A DNA stretch of 64,000 bases from Stutzerimonas stutzeri (GCF_015291885.1 NZ_CP036186.1:1753001-1817000); one strand, 5' to 3'; numbered from the stretch's first letter, positions 16,945 to 26,226 are shown. The notes: generated from the sequence alone by a model not told the origin. A program made the numbers and translations.

Positions 16945-17721
16945 ATGAGCAACCTGAACGTAGAGCGCGTTCTCAGTGTGCACCATTGGAACGACACGCT
17001 GTTCAGCTTCAAGACCACCCGCAATGCTGGGCTGCGATTCGAGAATGGTCAGTTCGTCATGATAGGTCTGGAGGTCGAAGGCCGTCCGCTCATGCGCGCC
17101 TACAGCATCGCCAGCCCGAACTACGAAGAGTACCTGGAATTCTTCAGCATCAAAGTGCAGAACGGCCCGCTGACATCTCGGTTGCAGCATCTGCAGGAAG
17201 GCGATCAGATCATGGTCAGCCGTAAGCCTACTGGAACACTGGTGCTCGACGATCTCTGGCCAGGCAAGCATCTCTATCTGCTGAGCACCGGGACTGGTCT
17301 GGCGCCGTTCATGAGTGTCATTCAGGACCCCGAAACGTACGAGCGTTTTGAGAAGATCGTACTGGTGCATGGTGTTCGTTACGTCAACGAGGTCGCCTAT
17401 CGGGAGTTCATCACCGAACATCTCCCTCAGAACGAGTTTTTCGGCGAGGCCGTGAAGGAAAAGTTGGTTTACTACCCGACAGTGACCCGCGAGCCATTCG
17501 AGAATCAGGGGCGTCTGACTGAGCTGATGCGCAGCGGCAAGCTGTTTCGCGACATCGGTCTGCCGCCACTCAATCCTCAGGATGACCGCGCAATGATTTG
17601 TGGCAGTCCGAGCATGCTGGATGAAACGAGCCAGGTGCTGGACAGCTCTGGTCTCAGTGTTTCACCTCGCATGGGTGACCCGGGGCATTACCTGATCGAG
17701 CGTGCTTTCGTCGAGAAGTAG
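16945..17721 (+). CDS. fpr: Ferredoxin/flavodoxin-NADP+ reductase Fpr
   Basis: This 258-residue FAD enzyme moves electrons between NADPH and ferredoxin or flavodoxin. The FAD-binding RAYSIASP motif and the NADP-binding LSTGTGLAPFMSVI are present, as is a C-terminal ...ERAFVEK ending of the subclass I bacterial FPRs. GAGGAAT precedes the ATG. Likely partners include the FdxA-type ferredoxin encoded at 677. FinR, encoded divergently, is its probable activator in oxidative stress. Confidence 0.95.
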   Translation: MSNLNVERVLSVHHWNDTLFSFKTTRNAGLRFENGQFVMIGLEVEGRPLMRAYSIASPNYEEYLEFFSIKVQNGPLTSRLQHLQEGDQIMVSRKPTGTLVLDDLWPGKHLYLLSTGTGLAPFMSVIQDPETYERFEKIVLVHGVRYVNEVAYREFITEHLPQNEFFGEAVKEKLVYYPTVTREPFENQGRLTELMRSGKLFRDIGLPPLNPQDDRAMICGSPSMLDETSQVLDSSGLSVSPRMGDPGHYLIERAFVEK

Positions 17722-17737
17722 CATCGCGGATGGCGCT

Positions 17738-17757
17738 GCCGCGGTTCCCGCCGCGGC
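17738..17757. terminator. Hairpin between fpr and the ychJ-like gene
   Basis: GCCGCGG (17738-17744) and CCGCGGC (17751-17757) pair around a 6-base loop, between convergent genes. There is no T-tract, so termination is only plausible. Confidence 0.4.
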
Positions 17758-17781
17758 TATCTCAGTGCAGCGTCGCGCGCG

Positions 17782-18267
17782 TCAGACGTACGCAGCGCAG
17801 CATTTCTTGAACTTCGAACCGCTTCCGCATGGGCAGGGATCGTTACGTCCGGCTTTGAGCGGTACTGTCGGGTCGATGAAATACCAACGGCCCTCACATT
17901 GAGCGAAGGCGGAGCGCTCCTGGTGTGCGTGCTCGCCTGTCTGGTCGTGCCAACGGGCGGTGAACGTCACCAGAGCATGTTCAGGCTTGCCGCCAAGTAC
18001 CGCGCTTTCGTTCACTTCCAGTCCTAGCCAGGTGCTTTCCAGGCTCCAGCGACGCATCCCTTCCACGTCCAGTGCCGCCTGTTGCGATGGCAGTGTGGTT
18101 GCCTGCAGATAATCGACTAGACCCAGGACATACGCGCAGTAGCGCGAGCGCATCAGCAGCTCGGCGCTGGGAGCGGGCGTGCCCGCATGATACCGACCGC
18201 AGCATTGACCGAGCGCATTGCCACTGCCGCAGGGGCAATTGAGGTCGAGTGGTTGTTGTTCGCTCAT
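17782..18267 (-). CDS. YchJ family protein with two SEC-C zinc motifs
   Basis: This 161-residue protein has an N-terminal [13 protein letters not shown] motif, a central NTF2-like YchJ domain, and a second SEC-C motif, [15 protein letters not shown], near the C-terminus. SEC-C motifs bind zinc and are found at the end of SecA and in many uncharacterised proteins; the biochemical role of YchJ is not known. The ATG at 18265-18267 is separated by one base from the stop of the gene at 18269, so the two are likely translated together. Confidence 0.85.
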   Translation of the reverse strand: MSEQQPLDLNCPCGSGNALGQCCGRYHAGTPAPSAELLMRSRYCAYVLGLVDYLQATTLPSQQAALDVEGMRRWSLESTWLGLEVNESAVLGGKPEHALVTFTARWHDQTGEHAHQERSAFAQCEGRWYFIDPTVPLKAGRNDPCPCGSGSKFKKCCAAYV

Positions 18268-18268
18268 G

Positions 18269-18766
18269 TCACCACCAGTACTTGCCAAACATTTCGGGGT
18301 TCGCCCAGAACCTGGCATTCAGCCAGACCGGAACCTGCTTGTATTGGAGCAGGTCGTAAGTGAAGAGCGTCAAGGTCTGTCCGTCGCGCTGAAAGCGCTC
18401 GCTGACTTGCAACGCCAAGGCGTAAAAGTCGGTGGTCTGCCATTCGCTTGCGTCGAGATCTACGAGTACCGCCATGCGGCTGGCATTCAGATTTCGAATG
18501 CTGCCAAGCAGTTCCAGGCCGTTGCGTTTGGGTAGGTGCTCGAGGCAGTCAACGAACAGGGCTAAATCGTAGCGCTGCAAAGCTAGCTTTTTCGGCAGCG
18601 GCGCTGTTTCTGCGCGATCGAGCTGATACTCCGGATGAGTTTCGGCGTATGCAGCCAGAGCAGGTTGGTCACTGCGCCCCACGTGCAGAATGTGGCGCGG
18701 GGCATAGTGATCAAGCATCGCCGCTAGCGCTTGCTGTGGCGTGTGCGGTACAGGGTTTTCAGTCAA
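18269..18766 (-). CDS. Uncharacterised protein with methyltransferase-like fold
   Basis: This 165-residue soluble protein is one I do not recognise with certainty. [21 protein letters not shown] and [18 protein letters not shown] follow the order of strand 1, the acidic loop and motif III of class I methyltransferases, but the Gly-x-Gly SAM-binding loop is degenerate. It may be a non-catalytic relative. It is upstream of and nearly touching the YchJ-like gene, so the two probably form an operon. Confidence 0.6.
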   Translation of the reverse strand: MTENPVPHTPQQALAAMLDHYAPRHILHVGRSDQPALAAYAETHPEYQLDRAETAPLPKKLALQRYDLALFVDCLEHLPKRNGLELLGSIRNLNASRMAVLVDLDASEWQTTDFYALALQVSERFQRDGQTLTLFTYDLLQYKQVPVWLNARFWANPEMFGKYWW

Positions 18767-18896
18767 TCGAGAATCCTCGTTTCAAAGGGGAAGACTAGCG
18801 CGGTGCCGTTTGTCGGCCTAGTCTGAGAGTAACCGGAGCGGTCCCGATTCCCATGCGTGGCGCTTTGGCTGAATTTCACACTGGAGGTTTTGATCG

Positions 18897-19535
18897 ATGA
18901 GTACCTTACGGACAGCAGTACCCGTTATTGTCATGACCACGTTCCTGGCAGGTTGTGCAGGCGTGCAGAAGCAGGACTGGCCGACATGTGCGGCGGTGGG
19001 CGGCGTCACTGGTGCCGCACTTGGCGCCATCGAAAGCAGCTCCTATGCTGGCTGGGGCGCGCTGATTGGCGGTGGTGTGGCTGCCGCTTATTGTTGGGCC
19101 AATGGGACGGAGGAGGAAACCGTTGCGATGGTTGAGACCGTCGAGCCTATGCCTCAGTCTCAGCCGGAACCCGAGCCTGCTGCTGAGCCGGTACGCGTCG
19201 AGCTGGATGTTAAATTCGACTTTGACCGCGATGTAGTCAAGCAGGACAGCTACGGTGACATCCAGAACCTGGCTGACTTCATGAAGGAATACGGCCAAAC
19301 CACCACAGTGCTCGAAGGTCACACTGACTCGGTGGGCACCGATGCTTATAACCAGCGTCTATCCGAGCGTCGCGCTAACGCAGTCCGCAATGTGCTGGTC
19401 GACCAGTACGGTGTCGAGGGCGGTCGTGTGAATGCGGTTGGCTATGGCGAGTCGCGTCCGGTGGCCGATAACGCCACAGAAGAAGGCCGCGCTATCAACC
19501 GTCGTGTAGAGGCTGAAGTCGAAGCTCGCCCCTGA
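18897..19535 (+). CDS. OmpA-family lipoprotein
   Basis: This 212-residue protein has a lipoprotein signal ending in a lipobox (TTFLAGC), a glycine-rich hydrophobic segment (GGVTGAALGAI and GALIGGGVAAAY), a Pro/Glu-rich linker and a C-terminal OmpA/peptidoglycan-binding domain. The latter has LEGHTDSVGTDAYNQRLSERR, with the conserved Asp and Arg that contact diaminopimelate. It should link the outer membrane to peptidoglycan. GGAGG lies 10-15 bases before the ATG. It is a single-gene unit with a terminator. It resembles the YiaD/OprL-like group; the exact orthologue is not assigned. Confidence 0.87.
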   Translation: MSTLRTAVPVIVMTTFLAGCAGVQKQDWPTCAAVGGVTGAALGAIESSSYAGWGALIGGGVAAAYCWANGTEEETVAMVETVEPMPQSQPEPEPAAEPVRVELDVKFDFDRDVVKQDSYGDIQNLADFMKEYGQTTTVLEGHTDSVGTDAYNQRLSERRANAVRNVLVDQYGVEGGRVNAVGYGESRPVADNATEEGRAINRRVEAEVEARP

Positions 19536-19554
19536 GCAACGGCAGGTAGCACTC

Positions 19555-19582
19555 CAGCCGGGCCTTGTGCCCGGCTGTTTCA
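19555..19582 (+). terminator. Terminator after the OmpA-family lipoprotein gene
   Basis: CAGCCGGGC (19555-19563) pairs with GCCCGGCTG (19569-19577) around CTTGT, followed by a short TTT. It lies between convergent genes. Confidence 0.7.
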
Positions 19583-19593
19583 TTCCTTCGCAG

Positions 19594-20058
19594 TCAGAAT
19601 ATCGGCCGAGCGCTCGCCAGCGCGATCACCGCCAGGCCCATTATCAGGTTGATTCCCACTAAGCGGCGGATTTGCCCTAGCACTGCACCGCCATCCGGCC
19701 ATTGCTCGGCTGCGATTGCGCGCTTGAGCGCGGGCAGTTGCAGCAGCTGAATGCGCAGGAATAGCGCAAGCATCACCAAATACAGGCCACTCATGATGTG
19801 GACGTAGCGAGGTGCGCTTTCCAGCGGGCCGAACCTCATATGCCACATGCCGATCCCGCTCAGTGGCAGCACCAATACTGCGACCCAGACCCAGACGAAA
19901 AAGCGGCCGAACACATCTGCCCAGAGCTTCAGACGCTCCGGTGGTGGCAGTACCGCTACCGCGGCTGGGCGTAACACCATCCAGGCGAAGAACATACCCC
20001 CCACCCATACTGTCGCGGCGAGTACGTGCAGCGCGTAAAGCAAGGCGAATGGCGTCAT
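19594..20058 (-). CDS. CopD-like four-helix membrane protein
   Basis: This 154-residue protein has four predicted membrane segments. The first contains LHVLAATVWVGGMFFAW, typical of the CopD/DUF2269-like family, where the His may bind heme or copper. The frame extends 14 codons upstream, but GGAG precedes the ATG at 20056-20058. It is divergent from dinG with an 86-bp gap. The role is unknown; CopD domains are linked with copper import, but no copper genes are nearby. Confidence 0.7.
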   Translation of the reverse strand: MTPFALLYALHVLAATVWVGGMFFAWMVLRPAAVAVLPPPERLKLWADVFGRFFVWVWVAVLVLPLSGIGMWHMRFGPLESAPRYVHIMSGLYLVMLALFLRIQLLQLPALKRAIAAEQWPDGGAVLGQIRRLVGINLIMGLAVIALASARPIF

Positions 20059-20118
20059 GGGCAAATCTCCGGTGGCGGTTGAGCGAACGCGCGCTATCAT
20101 AGCCGCCCCATTGAAATA

Positions 20119-20134
20119 CTGAAAATATATACAG
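20119..20134. promoter_or_regulatory. LexA (SOS) box of dinG
   Basis: CTGAAAATATATACAG fits CTG-N10-CAG with a perfect AT-rich core and lies 11 bp before the dinG start. LexA bound here would block dinG transcription directly and may touch the divergent CopD-like gene. Confidence 0.93.
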
Positions 20135-20144
20135 CTCCGCGCCC

Positions 20145-22289
20145 ATGCTTAGCACCGAACTCAAGTCCCAGATTCAGGGCGCCTACACTCGTTTTCTCGA
20201 AGCCAAGGGGCTCAAGGCTCGTTATGGCCAGCGCCTGATGATTGCCGAGGTGGCGAACGTGTTGGGCACTATCAAGACCGACGATGAAGGGCGCCGCGAT
20301 AGTGAGCCAGCCGTGGTTGCGGTCGAGGCCGGAACAGGGACCGGCAAGACCGTTGCCTATAGCCTTGCCGCAATACCTACGGCCAAGGCTGCCGGCAAGC
20401 GGCTGGTCATCGCCACGGCGACTGTCGCCTTGCAGGAACAGATTGTCTACAAGGACCTGCCGGACCTGATGCGCAACAGCGGGTTGAATTTCAGTTTTGC
20501 CCTGGCCAAGGGTCGCGGGCGCTACCTGTGTTTGTCCAAGCTGGACCTGTTATTGCAAGAAGGCCAGGCGCAAAGCGCCACCGCACAGTTATTCGAAGAA
20601 GAAGGTTTTCGCATCGAGGTCGATGAGCGCAGCCAGAAGCTGTTCACCAGCATGATCGAGAAGTTGGCTGGTAATCGCTGGGATGGTGATCGCGACAGCT
20701 GGCCAGAGGAATTGGGAGACACCGACTGGTCCCAGCTGACCACCGATCATAGTCAGTGCACCGGCCGGCACTGCCCCAATTTTCAGCAGTGCGCATTCTA
20801 TAAGGCGCGTGAGGGCATGACCAAGGTCGACGTTATCGTCACCAACCATGACATGGTGCTGGCCGACCTTGCGCTCGGCGGGGGAGCCGTACTGCCCGAT
20901 CCGCGTGACACGATTTACGTTTTCGACGAAGGCCATCATCTGCCGGACAAGGCCATCGGGCATTTCGCGCATTTCACGCGGCTGCGTTCCACGGCGGACT
21001 GGCTCGGGCAGGTCGAAAAGAACCTGACCAAGCTGCTTGCCCAGCACCCATTACCTGGCGAGCTCGGCCGCCTGGTCGAAGGCATTCCCGAGCTCGCACG
21101 CGATCTGCGTACCCAGCAGCAATTCATGTTCAGCGCCTGCGAGCAGTTGGCTGACTTCAAAGCAGGCGAAGACATGGAGGGTCGTGAGCGGCCGCGCCAT
21201 CGCTTCGTGGGCGGTGTGGTGCCCGAGCACCTGATCGAGTTGGGCACCGAGCTGAAGAAGGGCTTTTCCAAGCTGACCGACCTGTTCAGCCGTATCGCCG
21301 AGCTGCTCAAGGAAGCGATGGATGGGGAAACTGGCGGCGGGATCGCCAGCCATCAGGCTGAAGAGTGGTACCCACTGTTTGGTAGTCTGCTGACTCGCTC
21401 GCAGGGCAACTGGGACTTGTGGACCGCGTTTACTGTTGAGGATCCGGAAGACAGTCCACCAATGGCACGTTGGCTGACGTTGGCAGAGGGTGGCGCGCTG
21501 TTCGATATCGAGGTCAATGCCAGCCCTATCCTTGCGGCGGAAACACTGCGGCGCAACCTTTGGAACGTTGCTTTCGGGGCGCTGGTAACCTCGGCGACGC
21601 TTACTGCACTGAACAGCTTCGACCGTTACCGGATGCGCGCCGGCTTGCCCAAGGCTGCGGTCACCGCCGTGGTACCGAGCCCGTTTCACCATGCTGATGC
21701 CGGTGTGCTCAGGGTTCCAGATTTGAAGGCTGATCCGCGCGATGCCGCGGCACATACGGCCGCGATCATCCGGGAGTTGCCGGCCCTGGTCGAGGGTTCG
21801 CGGGGAACACTGGTGTTGTTTTCCTCACGCAAACAGATGCAGGACGTATTCGATGGGCTCGAGCGTGACTGGCGGCGCAGAGTGCTCATTCAGGGCAATC
21901 TCTCCAAGCAGGAAACCCTGAACAAGCACAAGGCGAGGGTTGATGATGGTGAGTCCAGCGTACTGTTCGGGCTGGCCAGCTTCGCCGAGGGCGTCGACCT
22001 GCCGGGTGCGTACTGCGAGCATGTGGTGATCGCCAAGATTCCATTTGCCGTTCCCGACGATCCGGTCGAAGCTGCGTTGGCGGAATGGATCGAGGCACGC
22101 GGCGGCAACCCTTTCATGGAAATCTCTGTCCCAGATGCTTCGCTTCGGTTGGTGCAGGCTTGCGGACGGTTGCTGCGCACCGAAGAAGATCGAGGCACCA
22201 TCACATTGCTTGATCGTCGGGTAGTGACCCAGCGCTATGGCAAGGCGATTCTTAACGCGCTACCGCCGTTTCGGCGTGAGATCGGTTGA
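20145..22289 (+). CDS. dinG: ATP-dependent DNA helicase DinG
   Basis: This 714-residue superfamily 2 5'-3' helicase is of the XPD/DinG type. Walker A AGTGTGKT is at 62-69, the iron-sulfur cysteines are C129, C205, C210 and C216 (the same spacing as E. coli C120, C194, C199, C205), Walker B is DEGHH at 261-265 in place of DEAH, and motif VI is QACGRLLR. DinG resolves R-loops and unusual DNA structures during replication-transcription conflict and after damage. It is under a near-consensus LexA box. No Shine-Dalgarno precedes the ATG. Confidence 0.96.
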   Translation: MLSTELKSQIQGAYTRFLEAKGLKARYGQRLMIAEVANVLGTIKTDDEGRRDSEPAVVAVEAGTGTGKTVAYSLAAIPTAKAAGKRLVIATATVALQEQIVYKDLPDLMRNSGLNFSFALAKGRGRYLCLSKLDLLLQEGQAQSATAQLFEEEGFRIEVDERSQKLFTSMIEKLAGNRWDGDRDSWPEELGDTDWSQLTTDHSQCTGRHCPNFQQCAFYKAREGMTKVDVIVTNHDMVLADLALGGGAVLPDPRDTIYVFDEGHHLPDKAIGHFAHFTRLRSTADWLGQVEKNLTKLLAQHPLPGELGRLVEGIPELARDLRTQQQFMFSACEQLADFKAGEDMEGRERPRHRFVGGVVPEHLIELGTELKKGFSKLTDLFSRIAELLKEAMDGETGGGIASHQAEEWYPLFGSLLTRSQGNWDLWTAFTVEDPEDSPPMARWLTLAEGGALFDIEVNASPILAAETLRRNLWNVAFGALVTSATLTALNSFDRYRMRAGLPKAAVTAVVPSPFHHADAGVLRVPDLKADPRDAAAHTAAIIRELPALVEGSRGTLVLFSSRKQMQDVFDGLERDWRRRVLIQGNLSKQETLNKHKARVDDGESSVLFGLASFAEGVDLPGAYCEHVVIAKIPFAVPDDPVEAALAEWIEARGGNPFMEISVPDASLRLVQACGRLLRTEEDRGTITLLDRRVVTQRYGKAILNALPPFRREIG

Positions 22290-22401
22290 TTGGGCTTGGC
22301 ATCATCGTGTGCTATCAGCATTCATCACCGCATCGCGGAACAGTGTTTTTGGCTGGCGCCGATTGCGAGAATGGCCAGCATTGGATTCGAGAGGTAACAG
22401 C

Positions 22402-23550
22402 GTGCAGATTCAGGGGTATTTCGATCTTCGCTTCGAGGCCGTCCGCGACGCGTTCAGTACGCTGTTCGATGGAACTCAACAGCGCGGTGCGGCACTGTGC
22501 GTGCAAATCGGCGGCGAGACCGTAGTCGATCTCTGGGCGGGAGTTGCGGACAATCAAGGCGAACAGGTGTGGCAAAGCGACACGTTGGTCAATCTGTTCT
22601 CCTGTACCAAGACGTTTACCGCGGTAGCCGCACTTCAACTTATTCAGCAAGGGTTGTTGGAGCTGGACGAGCCCATTGCACGGATATGGCCGGAATTTGC
22701 TGTCAATGGCAAAGGGGCAATCACCCTGCGACATTTGCTCTGCCATCGCGCCGGGTTGCCCGCGATACGTCAGCCGTTGGATGCGGAGGCGCTGTATGAC
22801 TGGGCGAGCATGACCGCTGCGCTCGCGGCCGAGCAGCCCTGGTGGGAGCCTGGGACAGATCAAGGCTATGCCGCGATGACCTACGGCTGGTTGGTCGGGG
22901 AGCTACTGCGGCGCCTCGATGGCTGCGGCCCTGGAGAGTCGATCGTGCGGCGCACGGCAGCGCCGCTCGGGCTCGACTTTCATATCGGTCTGGACGATAG
23001 CGAGGCCCACCGCGTCGCATATCTCACTCGGACCAAGAATGACTTTGGTGATGCAGCAGCGCAGCGTCTGTTCAAAGCGCTGATGAGCGAGCCGGACTCC
23101 GTCAGTGCCAGGGCATTCAACAATCCGCCGTCCATAATGAGCAGCGGCAATAAGCCCGAATGGCGGCGCATGGCGCAGCCGGCTGCCAACGGCCATGGCA
23201 ATGCCCGCTCACTGGCGGGTTTCTATACCGGCCTGTTGCAAGGCAAGCTGCTAGATCAGGCGCTGATGGGCGAAATGACGCGTGAGCAAAGTGTTGGCGA
23301 GGATCGTACGTTGTTGGCCTCCACTCGTTTCGGATTGGGATGCTGGCTGGATCAACCGGACGTGACCAACGCCACCTTTGGTATGGGCGCACGGGCGTTC
23401 GGCCATCCCGGTGCAGGTGGGAGCATCGGTTTTGCTGATCCGGATCGAGAGCTGGCGTTCGGTTTCGTGACCAATACCCTGGGTCCCTACGTGTTGATGG
23501 ATCCGCGTGCTCAGACATTGGCCCGTTGCGTCGAAAGATGTCTGCGTTGA
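22402..23550 (+). CDS. Class C beta-lactamase-type serine hydrolase (EstB-like)
   Basis: This 382-residue protein has the beta-lactamase/family VIII esterase fold. The SxxK nucleophile motif is SCTK in LVNLFSCTKTFTA, a Tyr-containing motif is TYGWLVGE, and HPGAGGSIGF matches the HxG-type third motif. There is no signal peptide, so a cytoplasmic esterase is more likely than an antibiotic-resistance enzyme. The frame is open back into dinG; GTG at 22402 is chosen because GAGAGG lies 8 bases before it and the protein then starts at the family N-terminus. It is 112 bp downstream of dinG. Confidence 0.85.
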   Translation: MQIQGYFDLRFEAVRDAFSTLFDGTQQRGAALCVQIGGETVVDLWAGVADNQGEQVWQSDTLVNLFSCTKTFTAVAALQLIQQGLLELDEPIARIWPEFAVNGKGAITLRHLLCHRAGLPAIRQPLDAEALYDWASMTAALAAEQPWWEPGTDQGYAAMTYGWLVGELLRRLDGCGPGESIVRRTAAPLGLDFHIGLDDSEAHRVAYLTRTKNDFGDAAAQRLFKALMSEPDSVSARAFNNPPSIMSSGNKPEWRRMAQPAANGHGNARSLAGFYTGLLQGKLLDQALMGEMTREQSVGEDRTLLASTRFGLGCWLDQPDVTNATFGMGARAFGHPGAGGSIGFADPDRELAFGFVTNTLGPYVLMDPRAQTLARCVERCLR

Positions 23551-23686
23551 ACCACTCGTCACTTCTGGCCCGACAGGCTTTTCAAAAGAAAGACTTGCGT
23601 CCACAATTTCAACTCGAACTCAATAGTGGCCTCACCTCGATTGGTCGCCCCCTCCTAGAACGCTTCTGGTTGACGGAACCCTGCTC

Positions 23687-24313
23687 ATGAACCTGCTGAA
23701 GAGCGCCTCCCTGATTCTCTGCATGATTGTCGTTGCCGGCTGTAGCTCGAAGAGCGAAAAACCGAGCGAGGCGGCGGCGCCTGCTGCGGTGAAGGTGGAT
23801 TACGCCTGGCTCGATGAGTACGAGCCCCAACTGCGGGACGCACTCGTGGGCAGTCGTTTCGAGGTGGAGCGGCGCGACAGTGTGCTTATCGTGACGGCCC
23901 CGGTAGATTCTTCTTTCAACCCCGATCGTCCTGGCATGTTGCTGCCAGTGACCTTGGGGCCGATCACCCGAGTGGCGAAATTGGTTGAAAAGGACGACAA
24001 AACTGCAGTGGTGGTGCTCGGGCATGCCGACAGTACGGGGTCTGATGACATCAATCGCACCATCAGCCGCGAGCGTGCCGGCGCGGTTGCAGCTATTTTC
24101 CGTCTGAGCGGTCTCAAGCATGACCGTCTGCGCATTCGTGGTCTGGGTTCTGACATGCCGCGTGCAGCCAATGACAGCAAGGAAGGTCGGGCGCTCAATC
24201 GCCGTGTCGAAATGGTCCTTGCACCTCAGACGACGATGTTGGCGCTGATCGCCCAGTATGAGCAGCCTGCGCCCCGCGCAACTCAGGTGGCGCAAGCCGA
24301 AGTCGCGAAGTAG
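23687..24313 (+). CDS. OmpA-domain lipoprotein
   Basis: This 208-residue protein has a lipobox signal peptide (MIVVAGC, mature N-terminus Cys-Ser-Ser), a variable N-terminal domain, and an OmpA-like domain with LGHADSTGSDDINRTISRERA and ALNRRVE. It probably anchors to the outer membrane and binds peptidoglycan. It is the second such lipoprotein within 5 kb, but it lacks the glycine-rich segment of the first and the two are only similar in the C-terminal domain. It has its own terminator. Confidence 0.85.
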   Translation: MNLLKSASLILCMIVVAGCSSKSEKPSEAAAPAAVKVDYAWLDEYEPQLRDALVGSRFEVERRDSVLIVTAPVDSSFNPDRPGMLLPVTLGPITRVAKLVEKDDKTAVVVLGHADSTGSDDINRTISRERAGAVAAIFRLSGLKHDRLRIRGLGSDMPRAANDSKEGRALNRRVEMVLAPQTTMLALIAQYEQPAPRATQVAQAEVAK

Positions 24314-24333
24314 TTCTGCCAAGCGCCATAGAG

Positions 24334-24358
24334 ACAGGCCCGCATGCGGGCCTGTTTT
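24334..24358 (+). terminator. Terminator after the second OmpA-domain lipoprotein gene
   Basis: ACAGGCCCGC (24334-24343) pairs with GCGGGCCTGT (24346-24355), followed by TTT. The strong GC stem ends in a U-rich tail. Confidence 0.85.
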
Positions 24359-24508
24359 CGTTGAGCATGGTTGCCTTGAATCAAGCGTAATGTGCGTTAA
24401 CGCAGATACGCTTTGCCTCCGCAGGCCTGCTAGGTCCGCAGCTCGTCGCCCGGCTACGAACTGCCTGGTACGCTGAAGCCTGCTTATTTCATGACGAGGA
24501 GCCACGCG

Positions 24509-25156
24509 ATGATCCAGACCCTGGCCGATATGCGCCGTGATTACACCCGTGATGGCCTCAGTGAGGCCAATGCGCCTGCTGAGCCGTTCGGTCTGTTCCA
24601 TCAATGGTTCACTGAGGCAACGAAAACAGAACAGGCACCCGTAGAGCCCAATGCGATGTCCCTGGCGACGGTTGACGCTGAGGGTCGTCCCCATTGTCGG
24701 ATCCTTCTGCTCAAAGCGCTGGATGAGCGTGGCTTTACCTTTTTCACCAATTACGACAGTGCCAAGGGTGAGCAACTTGAAGTGACACCCTACGCGGCCA
24801 TGACATTTTTCTGGCCTACCCTTGAGCGGCAAGTGCGCATCGAGGGGCGTGTGGAGAAGGTTACTGAGGATGAATCGGATGCCTATTTTCAGGTGCGCCC
24901 GTTGGGGAGCCGGCTTGGCGCCTGGGCATCGCCACAAAGCCAGGTGATCCGCGATAGGGCAGAGTTGGAGCGTTTACTTGCGGAAACCGAGCAACGCTTC
25001 CTCGATAAGGCCCCTCATTGTCCACCGCACTGGGGAGGCTATCGCCTGCTTCCGGAGCGCATCGAGTTCTGGCAGGGTCGAGCAAGCCGTCTGCATGATC
25101 GGCTCGATTATCGCCTGGTCGCAAACAGCTGGCAGCGAGAGCGGCTGGCACCCTGA
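24509..25156 (+). CDS. pdxH: Pyridoxine/pyridoxamine 5'-phosphate oxidase PdxH
   Basis: This 215-residue FMN enzyme oxidises pyridoxine or pyridoxamine 5'-phosphate to pyridoxal 5'-phosphate. [19 protein letters not shown] and the C-terminal [13 protein letters not shown] signature are present, and length is as in E. coli (218). An in-frame ATG six codons upstream (24491) is rejected because GACGAGGAG lies between the two, placing the ribosome at 24509. It is monocistronic. A 12-bp palindrome, TGCGTTAACGCA, lies about 105 bp upstream. Confidence 0.95.
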   Translation: MIQTLADMRRDYTRDGLSEANAPAEPFGLFHQWFTEATKTEQAPVEPNAMSLATVDAEGRPHCRILLLKALDERGFTFFTNYDSAKGEQLEVTPYAAMTFFWPTLERQVRIEGRVEKVTEDESDAYFQVRPLGSRLGAWASPQSQVIRDRAELERLLAETEQRFLDKAPHCPPHWGGYRLLPERIEFWQGRASRLHDRLDYRLVANSWQRERLAP

Positions 25157-25359
25157 ATCAGTCCATCTGTGGCCGGGGCTGGCGCGCCTCGTTTGAGGTA
25201 TCGTCCCCCGGCGCCCCAGTGTCGCTTATGCGGCCGATGTAACTCGGCAATCTCCTGTAACCACTAGCCGGGAACAGCGGCGCGGAAAATGTCCGTTTGA
25301 GTGGTCCAATGTCCAGGGCCAGCTAGGATTTTCAGTCCACCCCATCGCGGATCTTCCTA

Positions 25360-25596
25360 TCAAGCGCCCGGGTAGCGCTGAGCCTGTTGTTCCAGCCAAT
25401 CCTGCAGGTCTCGGCGCTTTATTCTCTGCGTTTTCGCTTCAGTGAGACGTTGTAACATCCAGCTGCGCCTATCTGGGTCGCTGCCGGCAATGGACAAAGC
25501 CAGATCCCGATCGCCCCAGCGGCGGATGCGGATGATCAGCCAGGCGTGAAAAGCAAGACCTGCCACTGTGGTGACGACTATGATGAAGTAATCCAT
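25360..25596 (-). CDS. Small single-span membrane protein of unknown function
   Basis: The product is 78 residues. MDYFIIVVTTVAGLAFHAWLIIRI is one N-terminal membrane helix followed by a positively charged cytoplasmic tail rich in Arg, Asp and Gln. I do not recognise a family. The longer open frame upstream (to 25731) overlaps the start region of the divergent lipoprotein gene; GAGG before the ATG at 25594-25596 supports the short form. The Arg-rich tail could bind nucleic acid or a partner protein, but nothing shows this. Confidence 0.6.
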   Translation of the reverse strand: MDYFIIVVTTVAGLAFHAWLIIRIRRWGDRDLALSIAGSDPDRRSWMLQRLTEAKTQRIKRRDLQDWLEQQAQRYPGA

Positions 25597-25764
25597 GGTT
25601 AGCCTCGCTAGAAGGAACCCGGGACGCCAGGTTCGACTCGCATATGTATGCTTCGGAGATGGTAAATGCTGAGTCAGGACAGCGAAGTTGCCAAGCGCTA
25701 TTTCGTCGCGAGGGACCAGCACCATCCACACCGGAATGAAACAGTTGTCTCCAGGAGAATTCCA

Positions 25765-26226
25765 ATGCGTAAGTCCATATTTGTCGCATCATTTACTGCC
25801 TTGGCGCTGACCATGGGCGGCTGCGCCTCGAGTCTGACTGGAGATACCTACTCCAGAGATGAAGCGCGCGCCGTTCAGACCGTGCGTTACGGCACCATCG
25901 AGTCACTTCGCCCCGTTAAGATCGAGGGAACCAAGACCCCGATCGGGACCGGGGCAGGTGCGGTCGTTGGTGGTGTGGCCGGCAGTGGTGTCGGCGGAGG
26001 ACGCGGCAGTGCGGTTGCCGCAGTTATCGGTGCAGTAGCCGGTGGTATGCTGGGTGCAGCGGCCGAGGAGGGGATTACCCGCACTCAGGGCGTCGAAATC
26101 ACGGTGCGTGAGGATGATGGGAACATGCGCGCTTATGTGCAGGCGGTCGAGCCTAACCAAGTCTTCCGGGTCGGGCAGAGGGTTCGTATCATGACGGTTG
26201 GTGGCACCAGTCGCGTGGCGCCTTGA
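25765..26226 (+). CDS. SlyB-like glycine-zipper outer-membrane lipoprotein
   Basis: This 153-residue protein has a lipobox signal peptide (LTMGGC, then Ala-Ser-Ser), a conserved YSRDEARAVQTVRYGTIE segment and a long Gly/Ala/Val-rich glycine zipper (TGAGAVVGGVAGSGVGGG and following residues). This is the 17-kDa surface antigen/SlyB family; SlyB is induced by envelope stress and forms assemblies in the outer membrane. CCAGGAGA precedes the ATG at 25765; the frame extends 33 codons upstream without signal. It has its own terminator. Confidence 0.88.
   Translation: MRKSIFVASFTALALTMGGCASSLTGDTYSRDEARAVQTVRYGTIESLRPVKIEGTKTPIGTGAGAVVGGVAGSGVGGGRGSAVAAVIGAVAGGMLGAAAEEGITRTQGVEITVREDDGNMRAYVQAVEPNQVFRVGQRVRIMTVGGTSRVAP

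Noticed and set aside
22402..23550. True antibiotic beta-lactamase
   Set aside because: No signal peptide, and the third motif is of the HxG family VIII esterase type.
23609..24937. 442-codon minus-strand frame across an OmpA lipoprotein gene and pdxH
   Set aside because: It covers two genes with signal peptide and catalytic motifs; the frame is fortuitous.
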